Source: Acidobacteriota bacterium
GTDB taxonomy: Bacteria; Acidobacteriota; Terriglobia; Terriglobales; Acidobacteriaceae
Length of the DNA stretch: 64,000 bases
Direction of reading: 5' to 3'
Assembly (NCBI GenBank): GCA_021818105.1
Contig: JAKAFB010000003.1
Coordinates: forward strand, 1 to 64,000
Position 1 is the first letter of the stretch. Every line of letters starts with the position of its first letter. Of this stretch, positions 45,955-54,818 are shown piece after piece. Below the pieces are notes generated by a model that saw nothing but the letters and a program-made list of their open reading frames with translations, did no database searches and was not told the DNA's origin. The position numbers were made by a program, and so were the translations under genes.

Positions 45955-46659
45955 ATGCTGCTTGCATCGCTCCGCGAAGAAGTTCTGCAGGCCAACCGGG
46001 AAATCGCACGCCGGGGGCTGGCTCCGCACACGTTTGGCAACGCCAGCGGGATTGACCGCTCTGGCGACCGGCCGCTGGTTGTAATCAAGCCGAGTGGCGT
46101 GGACTATGCGAAGCTGACGCCGGCGGACATGGTGGTGACGGATCTGGACGGCAAGATCGTGGAAGGAACCCTGAGGCCGTCGAGCGATCTGTACACTCAC
46201 ACGCTGCTGTATCGCGAGTTCCCGCAAATTGGCGGGATTGTGCACACGCACTCGGAGTTTGCGACGTCGTGGGCGCAGGCGTGCCGGGCGATTCCCTGCC
46301 TTGGGACGACACATGCCGACTACTTTCACGGGCAGGTGCCGGTGACGGAGCCGCTGACGGCGGAGGAGGTGGCCGAGGCGTATGTGCGAAACACGGGAGC
46401 GGTGATTGTGCGGCGGTTCCGGGCAGGGGGGCTGGATCCGGTGGCAGTGCCGGGCGTGCTGGTGGCTGGCCATGCTCCGTTCGCCTGGGGTAAGTCCGCA
46501 ATGGACGCTGTGGAACATGCCGACGTGCTGGAGTATGTGGCGCGGCTGGCCTTCCGCAGCGTGCTGCTGAACCCAGGGGTGGAGGGCCTACCCGCCTATG
46601 TGGGGGAACACCACTACATGCGAAAGCACGGACCGAAGGCAACCTACGGCCAGAGGTAA
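45955..46659 (+). CDS. araD: L-ribulose-5-phosphate 4-epimerase
   Basis: This 234-residue class II aldolase-fold enzyme converts L-ribulose-5-phosphate to D-xylulose-5-phosphate in arabinose catabolism. Motifs are GNASG (28-32), KPSG (45-48), SSDLYTH (76-82) and the zinc ligands His97 and His99 in HTHS and His172 in GHAPFAWGK. The length matches the family. No araA or araB is adjacent. The gene has a LacI-type operator. Together with the GH54 arabinofuranosidase it points to use of plant arabinose. Confidence 0.93.
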   Translation: MLLASLREEVLQANREIARRGLAPHTFGNASGIDRSGDRPLVVIKPSGVDYAKLTPADMVVTDLDGKIVEGTLRPSSDLYTHTLLYREFPQIGGIVHTHSEFATSWAQACRAIPCLGTTHADYFHGQVPVTEPLTAEEVAEAYVRNTGAVIVRRFRAGGLDPVAVPGVLVAGHAPFAWGKSAMDAVEHADVLEYVARLAFRSVLLNPGVEGLPAYVGEHHYMRKHGPKATYGQR

Positions 46660-46785
46660 AGCAGACGGAGCAAAAGTGGGCAGGAAATCCAGAACCTGGA
46701 ACCCTCAATGCGGCGTACAATAGCGTGTACGTACGGCAAAGGACTGCACACGAAGCGACTATGATTTTCAGTAGCGCGTTTCAGT

Positions 46786-46797
46786 TTGCTATAGCAA
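46786..46797. promoter_or_regulatory. Perfect palindrome, candidate activator site
   Basis: TTGCTATAGCAA is a 12-base perfect palindrome about 165 bases upstream of the start expected from the sigma-54-like promoter, a usual distance for an NtrC-type enhancer. Confidence 0.4.
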
Positions 46798-46931
46798 TCA
46801 TATTGTTTCTTGCATTTTCCACAGCGCCGGTCTAGAGACCGGACCGGGTCTTTGTTTGGGAATGCTCCTTGAACGTTTGCATTATCAACGAGTTGCTGGC
46901 GCGGTATGCGAAATTAGCCTTGGATTTTTCC

Positions 46932-46947
46932 TGGCAAGCAACGTGCT
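46932..46947 (+). promoter_or_regulatory. Sigma-54-like promoter of the kinase/regulator pair
   Basis: TGGCAAGCAACGTGCT matches the -24/-12 consensus TGGCACG-N4-TTGCW at 10 of 12 defined positions, with GG and GC at the required spacing. The expected start near 46958 leaves a leader of about 20 bases containing AAGG before ATG 46978. Confidence 0.5.
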
Positions 46948-46977
46948 AAATAACTCATTGCAGTAAGGTGCTCCCCC

Positions 46978-49854
46978 ATGGAGACGAATCTCTTCAATCG
47001 CTTGCAGGCGACACTGCTGGCCGTGGCAACGGTCGGACTGGTGCTGTTGGCGGTGTTGAATTTTCGTCAGGAGAATCAGTTTCAGCAGCCGGATGACGGC
47101 GTGTGGTGGGTGGAGTCAGCCGGGGGCAACGGGCTGGTGGCCGAGAAGGTGCTGCCGGACAGCCCGGGGCAACGGGCCGGTGTCCACGTCAGTGACCTGC
47201 TGACGGGGGTGAATGACGCCCCGATCGTGCACCTGTCGGACCTGGAGCGGGAACTCTACCAGACCGGGGTGTACGGCAAGGCCAACTACGCAATTACCCG
47301 CGACCATATTGCACTGGACACACCAGTGGTGGTGATTCCGGTGCCGCCGGACCGAAGCCTGGAGCAGGCGCTGCGGGTCATTGGACTGATCTACCTGGCG
47401 ATTGGAATTTATGTGCTGTTCCGGCGGTGGACGGCACCGCGCGCGACGCACTTCTACCTGTTCTGCCTGGTTTCATTCGCGCTGAATGCGCTGAAGTATA
47501 CAGGCGAGTGGGACCTGCTGGACAAGACGGTCTTCTGGGGCAATGTGCTCGCGGAGTCGCTGCAACCGGCGTTGTTTTTGCACTTCGCGCTGAGCTTCCC
47601 GGAGGAGCGCATCAAGAACCTGCGGCGCAGGCTGCTGGTGCCGCTGGTGTATGTGCCGGGCGTGGCGCTGTTCGGGCTGTGGCTGATGGCGATTCTGCGC
47701 TGGGAGGCCACGGGACTGCTGAAGCACCGGCTGGACCAGGCAGGTACGGCGTATGTTGCGCTTTTCTATGTGCTGGCGGCTGCCCTGTTCCTGCATAGCT
47801 ACCGGAGAGCGAACACACCGCTGCTGCGGCAGCAACTGAAGTGGCTGACGCGCGGCGCGCTACTGGCAGTGCTACCGTTCACACTGCTCTACGCGATCCC
47901 GTTCCTTCTGGACATGCGGGTGCCGGGACCGGTGACGAAGCTGGCGGGACTCTCACTGGTGTTTCTGCCGCTGACCTTCAGCTGGGCGATTGTGCGCTAC
48001 AGGCTGATGGACACGGACCTAATCTTCAAGCGCGGCGTGGCGTATACGCTGGCCACTGGCCTTCTGCTGGGCGGCTATTTTGGCGTGATCGCGCTGATTG
48101 CAGAGTTGGTGCACAACGGCATGCCGGTGGCAATGCGCGAGTGGGCGCTGGTAATCGCGATCCTGATTACGGCGGCGGTGTTTGACCCGCTGAAGCGGCG
48201 GATTCAGGGCTGGGTGGACCGCGCGTTTGACCGGCATCGCTATGACTACCGGAAGGCACTGGTGGAGTTTGGGCGCGGGTTGAATTCCGAGACGGATTTG
48301 AAGGCGCTGCTGGAATCGATTGTGGAGCGGTTGCCAAGCACGCTGCTGGTAGCGCGGGTGGCAGTGTTTCTGGCTGAGGGGCAGGGGAAACTGCGGCTGG
48401 CGGCATCGCATGGGCTGCCGGCTGAGGTGGCAGACAGCAAGGGACGGCAGGCAAGTGTGGCGTTGGATCTGGGCTTTCTGGACTTTGACCGCGCGACGGA
48501 CCACTCGCATATCTTTCTTGAGAATGCGCAGCAGGCGCTGCACCTGCCTGAGTCGCAGCAGAAGACGGCGGCAATGCTGGACTTGAACTACTATCTGCCA
48601 TGCCGCGTGCAGGACGGCATCGGCGGGCGGACGATTGCCGTAATCGGACTAGGGCGGACAATTGGCGGAGACTTTCTTTCCAGCGAAGATGTGGAACTGC
48701 TGGAGTCACTGGCGAGCTACATCGGGATTGCGCTGCAGAACGCCAGCTTGTATGCACGGCTGGAAGAGAAAATCAGCGAGTTTGAACGACTGAAGGAATT
48801 CAACGAGAACATCGTCGAGTCGATCAACGTGGGCATTCTGGCTCTCGATCTGGACGACCGCATTGAGAGCTGGAATGCGCAGATGGAAGCGATGTATGCG
48901 TTGAGCAGGGCGGAGGCCATTGGGCAGCCGGTGGCGCAAGTATTTCCGCTGGAGTTTGTAGAAGCGCTGGATGGGGCGCGCAATGATCCCGGCGTGCATC
49001 ACCTGTACAAGTTCCCGATGACGACACGGGCGGGTGAGGCGCGCACGGCGAACATTGCGATTGCTCCGCTGATGTCCCGGGACTTTGTGGCGGTGGGCCG
49101 CATTGTGCTGGTGGACGACATTACAGAGCGCATGACTCTGGAGGCACAGCTTGCGCAGGCTGATAAGCTGAGCTCGATTGGCCTGCTGGCAGCCGGAGTG
49201 GCGCACGAGATCAACACGCCGCTGGCGGTGATTTCCAGCTACGCGCAGATGCTGACGAAACAGTTGCGCGGCGACCAGCGGCTGGGGCCTGTGCTGGAGA
49301 AGATTACTCAGCAGAGCTTCCGCGCTTCCGAGATTGCGAATGGGCTGCTGAACTTCTCGCGCACATCGACGACGGAGTTTCGCGAGACGAACTTGAACCA
49401 AGTGATTCGCGACACGCTCTCGCTGCTGGAACATCAGTTCAAGACAGCGCAGATTGTGGTGGAGGCAGAACTGGCGGAGGATCTGCCTGCTATCCATGGC
49501 AATCCTGGCAAGCTGCAACAGGTGTTCCTGAATCTGCTGCTGAACGCTAAGGATGCAATGCCGGGCGGCGGGCAACTGCGTGTTATGACACAGTACAACG
49601 GGCACGTGGAGGCGTTGGTAAGCGACTCCGGTTCGGGGATAGCGCCGGAGCATCTGAAGCGCATCTATGACCCGTTCTTCACTACCAAGACGATGCCGAA
49701 GCCGGGCGAGCGGCGCGGCACGGGCCTTGGCCTGTCGGTTTCCTACGGAATTATTCAGGAACACGCAGGCAAGATTGCAGTAGAGAGCGCGATTGGCGCC
49801 GGAACAACGTTTCATCTTGAATTTCCCCTTTTGAGGAAGTCGGTACATGCCTGA
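46978..49854 (+). CDS. PDZ-7TM-GAF-PAS sensor histidine kinase
   Basis: This 958-residue membrane kinase starts with one helix (about 12-28), then a PDZ-like periplasmic domain (GLVAEKVLPDSPGQRAGV, DLLTGVNDAPI). A block of about seven or eight hydrophobic helices (about 125-390), a GAF-like domain (about 420-600), a coiled linker and a PAS domain (about 615-715) follow. The kinase core has His743 in AAGVAHEINTPLAVI and the ATP lid (NLLLNAKDAMPGG, DSGSGIAPEHL, GTGLGLSVSYGII). It overlaps the regulator gene by 8 bases. The PDZ domain suggests it senses a periplasmic protein or peptide. Confidence 0.9.
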   Translation: METNLFNRLQATLLAVATVGLVLLAVLNFRQENQFQQPDDGVWWVESAGGNGLVAEKVLPDSPGQRAGVHVSDLLTGVNDAPIVHLSDLERELYQTGVYGKANYAITRDHIALDTPVVVIPVPPDRSLEQALRVIGLIYLAIGIYVLFRRWTAPRATHFYLFCLVSFALNALKYTGEWDLLDKTVFWGNVLAESLQPALFLHFALSFPEERIKNLRRRLLVPLVYVPGVALFGLWLMAILRWEATGLLKHRLDQAGTAYVALFYVLAAALFLHSYRRANTPLLRQQLKWLTRGALLAVLPFTLLYAIPFLLDMRVPGPVTKLAGLSLVFLPLTFSWAIVRYRLMDTDLIFKRGVAYTLATGLLLGGYFGVIALIAELVHNGMPVAMREWALVIAILITAAVFDPLKRRIQGWVDRAFDRHRYDYRKALVEFGRGLNSETDLKALLESIVERLPSTLLVARVAVFLAEGQGKLRLAASHGLPAEVADSKGRQASVALDLGFLDFDRATDHSHIFLENAQQALHLPESQQKTAAMLDLNYYLPCRVQDGIGGRTIAVIGLGRTIGGDFLSSEDVELLESLASYIGIALQNASLYARLEEKISEFERLKEFNENIVESINVGILALDLDDRIESWNAQMEAMYALSRAEAIGQPVAQVFPLEFVEALDGARNDPGVHHLYKFPMTTRAGEARTANIAIAPLMSRDFVAVGRIVLVDDITERMTLEAQLAQADKLSSIGLLAAGVAHEINTPLAVISSYAQMLTKQLRGDQRLGPVLEKITQQSFRASEIANGLLNFSRTSTTEFRETNLNQVIRDTLSLLEHQFKTAQIVVEAELAEDLPAIHGNPGKLQQVFLNLLLNAKDAMPGGGQLRVMTQYNGHVEALVSDSGSGIAPEHLKRIYDPFFTTKTMPKPGERRGTGLGLSVSYGIIQEHAGKIAVESAIGAGTTFHLEFPLLRKSVHA

Positions 49855-51286
49855 GCTCGACCAGCCTTTGAATTTATCCGCAACCACGGCCGACGGATTG
49901 TCCGCGGGCGCGAGCATTCTGGTGATTGACGACGAGGCGGGCATCCGCGAATCACTGGAGGTGCTGCTGACGCTGGAGGGCTATGCAGTGACGATGGCCA
50001 GCGACGGCGAGCAGGGCCTGCGCATTCTGGAGTTGGAGAACTTTGACCTTGTGCTGCTGGACCTTGCGCTGCCGGGGCAGAGCGGACTGGATTTGCTGCC
50101 GCTGATCAAGGAACGCCAGCCGGAGACCCCGGTCATCATGATCACGGCGTACGGCACAGTGGACAACGTGGTGGAGGCCATTCGCGCGGGTGCGGAAAAC
50201 TTTGTCCAGAAGCCGTGGGACAACGAAAAACTAATGGCCGACATCCGGTCGGCGATTGCACGGCATCGCGCGGAAGAGGAAAACCTGCAACTGAAGCGCA
50301 CGCTGAAGCAGCGCTACAACTTCACGAATATTGTGGGCAAGAGCGATGTGATGCTGCGCGTGTTTGACCTGGTGGCACAGGTGGCGCCGAGCCGCTCGAC
50401 GGTGCTGATCCAGGGCGAAAGCGGCACGGGCAAGGAACTGATTGCGAAGGCCATTCACGCAAATTCTCCGCGGAAGGACAAGCCGTTCGTACCCATCAAC
50501 ACGGGGGCGATGCCATCAGAGCTTCTGGAGTCCACACTCTTTGGGCACGTGAAGGGCGCTTTCACTTCGGCAGTTGCGTCGAAGAAGGGCCTGTTTGAGG
50601 TGGCCAACGGGGGGACACTGTTCCTGGATGAGATTGCGACGATGGGCATGGACACGCAGGCCAAGATTCTGCGCGTGCTGCAGGACCGGCGTTTTATGCA
50701 CCTGGGCGGCATTCAGGAGATTCAGGTGGATGTACGCATACTTGCCGCCACCAACGTAGACCTGCGGCAGGCGGTACGCGACGGGCGCTTCCGCGAGGAT
50801 CTTTTCTACCGGCTGCATGTGATTACAGTGGACCTGCCACCGCTGCGCGCGCGGCGCGAGGACATTCCCCTGCTGGCACAGCACTTTCTTGACTTCTACG
50901 CAGGAGAGAATGGCCTGTCACCGCGCAAGTTGAGCGCCGACGCGATGCGCGCGCTCATGGATTACGAGTGGCCGGGCAACGTGCGCGAGCTGGAAAACTG
51001 CATCGAACGCGGAGTTGTGCTCTCGTCAGGGCCGGTGATTGGCTCAGACCTGCTGCCGGGGCACATTACGGGGCGCAGCTTTCAGGACGCGCTGTTGGAG
51101 CACAATCCGAATGCGTCGCTCTTTGACATCATGGAAGATATCGAGCGGCGCATCATCGTGGAAAAGCTGGAGCGGTGCAACTGGAACCAGACGGACGCGG
51201 CCGAGCAATTCCGTATTCCGCTTTCCACGCTGAACCAGAAGATCAAGCGGCTCAACATCGAGATTCGCAAGCGCGGCCGGGAATAG
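49847..51286 (+). CDS. NtrC-family sigma-54 response regulator
   Basis: This 479-residue regulator has a receiver domain with phospho-acceptor Asp72 in LVLLDLALPG and Lys122 in FVQKPW. The AAA+ domain has Walker A GESGTGKE at 190-197, Walker B GGTLFLDEI and Arg fingers after FREDLFYRL. The loop that contacts sigma-54 reads GAFTSA (237-242) instead of GAFTGA. A Fis-type helix-turn-helix (NQTDAAEQFRIPLSTLNQKIKRL) ends the protein. It is coupled to the kinase by overlap and converges on otsB. Target genes are unknown; autoregulation is suggested by the promoter at 46932. Confidence 0.93.
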   Translation: MPELDQPLNLSATTADGLSAGASILVIDDEAGIRESLEVLLTLEGYAVTMASDGEQGLRILELENFDLVLLDLALPGQSGLDLLPLIKERQPETPVIMITAYGTVDNVVEAIRAGAENFVQKPWDNEKLMADIRSAIARHRAEEENLQLKRTLKQRYNFTNIVGKSDVMLRVFDLVAQVAPSRSTVLIQGESGTGKELIAKAIHANSPRKDKPFVPINTGAMPSELLESTLFGHVKGAFTSAVASKKGLFEVANGGTLFLDEIATMGMDTQAKILRVLQDRRFMHLGGIQEIQVDVRILAATNVDLRQAVRDGRFREDLFYRLHVITVDLPPLRARREDIPLLAQHFLDFYAGENGLSPRKLSADAMRALMDYEWPGNVRELENCIERGVVLSSGPVIGSDLLPGHITGRSFQDALLEHNPNASLFDIMEDIERRIIVEKLERCNWNQTDAAEQFRIPLSTLNQKIKRLNIEIRKRGRE

Positions 51287-51298
51287 GCTGCGGGGGCG

Positions 51299-52087
51299 CT
51301 ACCCACCTTTTCGCGCATCCAGCCAGCGCCCCAGAAACTTTCTAAGATCGGCCGGGGGGCGGAGCCATACATCGGCTGTAGTCTCCCGTTTCTTGCGGCT
51401 CATCAACACGCTCAGGTGCGGCGAGCGCGCATTGTTCACCACCTGAAATGCAGCTTCGTCGGTGATGTCATCGCCGAGGTAGCAGACGGGCTGGCTGTGA
51501 TTTGCTTCCTCGATGAGGGTATAAACGGCTGCGCCTTTGTCGCGGCCAGCTCGAAGTTCCAGCCCGGCTTCAAAGCGAAGAAGCTCCAATCCCTCCATGC
51601 GGCCGAGGGGCTCAAAGAGCTCCAGGGTGCGCTCCGCAATACGCCGTGCCTTTTGCGGAGGCTGTCCGCGCCAGTGCATGACGGCTGCATTGGGCTTGTC
51701 TTCAAAGAGGCCCCCAAATGCATCCCGGCGCAACTGCTGCCGCAACGCCTCAAGATGCGCAAGAGTGGCGGCGGGCAGTTCCTCGCGCTCGTGCCGGCCA
51801 TCCGGGTAGAGCCGCTCTGCACCGTGCAGGCCCCAGATTTCGATGGGCGTCTCAAGAGCGAGCAGACTGGAGACTTCCCGTGGCGGTCTGCCGGATATGA
51901 CTGCCATGTGCGTACGGCCCTGCTGTTGAATGGCGGTAAGCAATTCACGCACGCCAGCCCAGGGCTTTGACTTGAACCGGTCGACGCGGAAGTCCGCCAG
52001 AGTTCCGTCATAGTCAAGGAGCAGCAGGGGCCTGGCCGCCTCTGCCACGGAGTCAAAGAATTGCTTGAGCTTGTTGTCCTGCTGCAT
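51299..52087 (-). CDS. otsB: Trehalose-6-phosphate phosphatase
   Basis: This 262-residue HAD-superfamily phosphatase releases trehalose from trehalose-6-phosphate. The catalytic motif is LLLDYDGTLADF (Asp25, Asp27), with ISGRP, a C2 cap (LHGAERLYPDG) and the metal site GDDITDEAAF. ATG 52087 is chosen; the long upstream frame overlaps otsA and has no conserved residues. It follows otsA by 127 bases on the same strand, so the two probably form a synthesis unit. Confidence 0.93.
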   Translation of the reverse strand: MQQDNKLKQFFDSVAEAARPLLLLDYDGTLADFRVDRFKSKPWAGVRELLTAIQQQGRTHMAVISGRPPREVSSLLALETPIEIWGLHGAERLYPDGRHEREELPAATLAHLEALRQQLRRDAFGGLFEDKPNAAVMHWRGQPPQKARRIAERTLELFEPLGRMEGLELLRFEAGLELRAGRDKGAAVYTLIEEANHSQPVCYLGDDITDEAAFQVVNNARSPHLSVLMSRKKRETTADVWLRPPADLRKFLGRWLDARKGG

Positions 52088-52214
52088 GGTCAATTCTGTT
52101 GTTCTCTCCCGGTATCTGGGTTCAGGTGCTATCGAGGCAGGAAGGAGGCAAGGCAGCGCAGCCGCTTTTTCATGCAACCGCACGTTGCCCGACGCGCTTC
52201 CAACGCCTGGCAGG

Positions 52215-54563
52215 TCAAGCGAGCTTGCGGCTCTCAGGGTGCACAACCTCGAGCGACTCAGATTGCACGCTGGGTGGCTCTGCCTGCGCAACATTTTCGA
52301 TGCGGATCTCCCGCAGTGCTCCGAGGACATTTGCCGCCCAGCGGTAGATGTTGTGCTCCATGACCTGGCGGCGCATGTGATGCATGCGCTCACGCCGATC
52401 ACCGCGGGTCATCTCAAGGCCGGTGTGGACAGCCTCAGCGACTTGGGCAATGTCATAGGGGTTGACGACCAAGGCGTCGCGCAGCTCAACTGCGGCGCCG
52501 GTGAACTTGCTTAGCACGAGCACGCCGTCCTCATCATTACGGGCGGCCACGTATTCCTTGGCAACAAGATTCATGCCGTCGTGCAGGGATGTAACGAGGC
52601 AAACGTCGGCAACGCGGTACCAGCGGCTGACCTCGTCGTGGCTGCACTGCCGCTCAATGAGCACAATAGGGCGCCAGTGGGCTGTCTGGTAACGCTGGTT
52701 GATGCGTGTGACCGTCTCCTCGACGCTACGGCGGAGGTCCATGTAGCTGGGGATGCGGGTGCGGCTGGGCGCGGCGACCTGCACCATCGTCAGGCGTTCG
52801 CGGTGCCAGGGGTGCTTCTCCAGCAATTCCTCGACGGCCAGCAGGCGCTCCACAATGCCTTTTGTGTAGTCGAGGCGATCTACACCCAACACGATGCACT
52901 CGGCACGCACGTTGAATTCGTGGAGAAGCTCACGGCGCTCCGCTGCGCGGTCCGCCAAGACAGTCGCTTCATCCTGCAGCACCTCTTCTCCCGGCTCGTC
53001 CACGGGGCCTTCAAAGGCTACGCTCACGGGGTAGGGGCGAACGGCAGTGATGTGTCCGTGCCGGCGCACGTTCATGTGCTCGCGGTCAGTACGCGACTCC
53101 AGCACGCGGTCCACGGTGGAGAGGAAGTTGTTGCAATAAAGCGGAATGTGGAAGCCAATCAGATCCGCGCCGAGCAGGCCATCCAGCAACTGAGCCTGCC
53201 ACGGACAGATGCCGAAGGCTTCCGGATTGGGCCAGGGGATATGCCAGAAGATGGCAACACGCGCGTCGGGGCGAGCTTCCTTGACCATGCGGGGCAGCAG
53301 GGTGAAGTGGTAGTCCTGAACAAAGACCACGGGATCGGTGCAGCCCTCCATCTCCTCCAGCAGTGCATTGGCAAAACGCCGGTTGACGCGCTGGTAGCAC
53401 TCCCAGTCTGACGCGCGGAAGATGGGCCGCGTATGGGCGATGTGGCATAGGGGCCAGAGACCCTCATTGGAAAAGCCGTCGTAGTAGCTGGACTCCTCCT
53501 CGTTGGACAACCAGACGCGGCGGAGGGTGTAACGCGGGTCGTCCGGTGGAACGCGCAGGCGGTCGAACTCGTCCACGGTGGTGGCGTCTGCATTGCCGCT
53601 TCCGCTTGCAACCCAGACGCCGTCACAGGCGCGCAGCACGGGCTCGATAGCGGTGACAAGGCCGCTGGGCGGAACGATGCAGACGGTTTCCCTGCCCTGG
53701 CGCACGTGCATGTAGGGCTCTCGGTTGGAAACGACGAAGATGCGGCTGGAGCCAAAGCGGTCCCTCATGTGGACAGCAAGGCGCTCGGCGGTCCACAGAT
53801 TTTCACCGGCATCGCGCAGGCGGGCTTCGGCTTCAGCTGACGCGCGAGCGGCGAGAAGGCTCTCCGCCATGGTCTCCACTTCACGGGCCAGCGGAGTAAA
53901 CATGCTGAGTTCGTGCGCGGGCGCGGGCGATTCATCCACATCCCCGGTGCGCAGCCTTCGCAGACGCTCGGCGACCCGCGTCATGGGCTCCAAGAGGAAC
54001 CAGCGGACCATGACTAAAGTGACACCGGTGATGAGGATAACGAGAGCGACGATGCGCCAGAAGCTGCGTCGCCAAAGGTCGTAGGCCTGGCTGCGGATAT
54101 AGCCCGCATCATTCACCAAAACCAACGCGCCTTTCAGCTCGTTTCCGTTGTGGAGGGGCACAACCTCCTGCTGCCAGCGGAAGCCATCGGAAGCGCCAAA
54201 AGCGCTAATGTCCGCCCCTTTGCGCAGGGACTTCTCAATGGAGGAATGCGACATGTCTTGCAGCAAGCCGGACGGCCCAGTGGCTGTGACAAGCCGTCCT
54301 TCGGCATCATAGACCGCCAGTGCAAGAGCTCCTGAGTCTTGCCGAAACCGCTCGATGAGCGACGGTAGCGCTAGGGTGTCGCCTCCAGCCAGAGTCTGCT
54401 CCAGCACAGGCTGCAAGCTGGCACCCATCCATTTAGAGCGCCGCTCCAGCTCCTGACGTAGCAGGTGACTATGCGCTAATACTTCAAAATATGTGGAGGC
54501 AATGGAAACCAAGGTAACGCAAGCTGCTAGGGCAAGGATCAACCTCAGCCGAAATAGGTTCAT
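52215..54563 (-). CDS. otsA: Trehalose-6-phosphate synthase fused to a membrane sensor
   Basis: This 782-residue protein joins two parts. Residues 5-25 and about 168-189 are transmembrane helices that bracket a periplasmic sensor-like domain with a single-CACHE look (ALAVYDAEGRLVTATG). A HAMP-like linker (FLLEPMTRVAERLRRLRTGDVDE) and a coiled stretch lead to a complete GT20 domain from about 274. GT20 motifs include SNREPYMH, FVQDYHFTLLPRM, FWHIPWPNPEAF, GVDRLDYTKGIVERLLA (Arg and Lys of the donor site) and HDGMNLVAKEYVA (Asp and Glu). It makes trehalose-6-phosphate from UDP-glucose and glucose-6-phosphate on the cytosolic membrane face. GGAG precedes ATG 54563. Typical OtsA lacks the N-terminal 270 residues. 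Confidence 0.92.
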   Translation of the reverse strand: MNLFRLRLILALAACVTLVSIASTYFEVLAHSHLLRQELERRSKWMGASLQPVLEQTLAGGDTLALPSLIERFRQDSGALALAVYDAEGRLVTATGPSGLLQDMSHSSIEKSLRKGADISAFGASDGFRWQQEVVPLHNGNELKGALVLVNDAGYIRSQAYDLWRRSFWRIVALVILITGVTLVMVRWFLLEPMTRVAERLRRLRTGDVDESPAPAHELSMFTPLAREVETMAESLLAARASAEAEARLRDAGENLWTAERLAVHMRDRFGSSRIFVVSNREPYMHVRQGRETVCIVPPSGLVTAIEPVLRACDGVWVASGSGNADATTVDEFDRLRVPPDDPRYTLRRVWLSNEEESSYYDGFSNEGLWPLCHIAHTRPIFRASDWECYQRVNRRFANALLEEMEGCTDPVVFVQDYHFTLLPRMVKEARPDARVAIFWHIPWPNPEAFGICPWQAQLLDGLLGADLIGFHIPLYCNNFLSTVDRVLESRTDREHMNVRRHGHITAVRPYPVSVAFEGPVDEPGEEVLQDEATVLADRAAERRELLHEFNVRAECIVLGVDRLDYTKGIVERLLAVEELLEKHPWHRERLTMVQVAAPSRTRIPSYMDLRRSVEETVTRINQRYQTAHWRPIVLIERQCSHDEVSRWYRVADVCLVTSLHDGMNLVAKEYVAARNDEDGVLVLSKFTGAAVELRDALVVNPYDIAQVAEAVHTGLEMTRGDRRERMHHMRRQVMEHNIYRWAANVLGALREIRIENVAQAEPPSVQSESLEVVHPESRKLA

Positions 54564-54818
54564 CACTGTTCTCCATTTATCTATTAGATGCCCATCTTGC
54601 TGCCGTGTCGACCTTTTCGCGCGGTAAAATCCGTATGTGGCTGAAATGATGGTGGATAGAATGAAATTTTTCGCTGAATTCCGGCCGAATCTTCCACGGC
54701 TTATCCAGCGACCGCGGTTAGCTGAAGCTCGTAGAAGCAATGGCTTTGGCAGCCATGAGCTATTCTGTGCAAGAGAGCAGCAACCTCTCCATCCTGCAGG
54801 GCACGAACTGGGAGACGA

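Larger units (their letters stand above)
46660..46977 (+). other. AT-rich regulatory intergenic region, 318 bases
   Basis: This spacer before the histidine kinase is markedly richer in A/T than its surroundings between about 46740 and 46960. It holds a perfect palindrome (46786), a CCGGTC-TAGA-GACCGG hairpin at 46827-46842 followed by a T-rich tract (possibly the araD terminator), and a sigma-54-like promoter at 46932. Confidence 0.55.
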
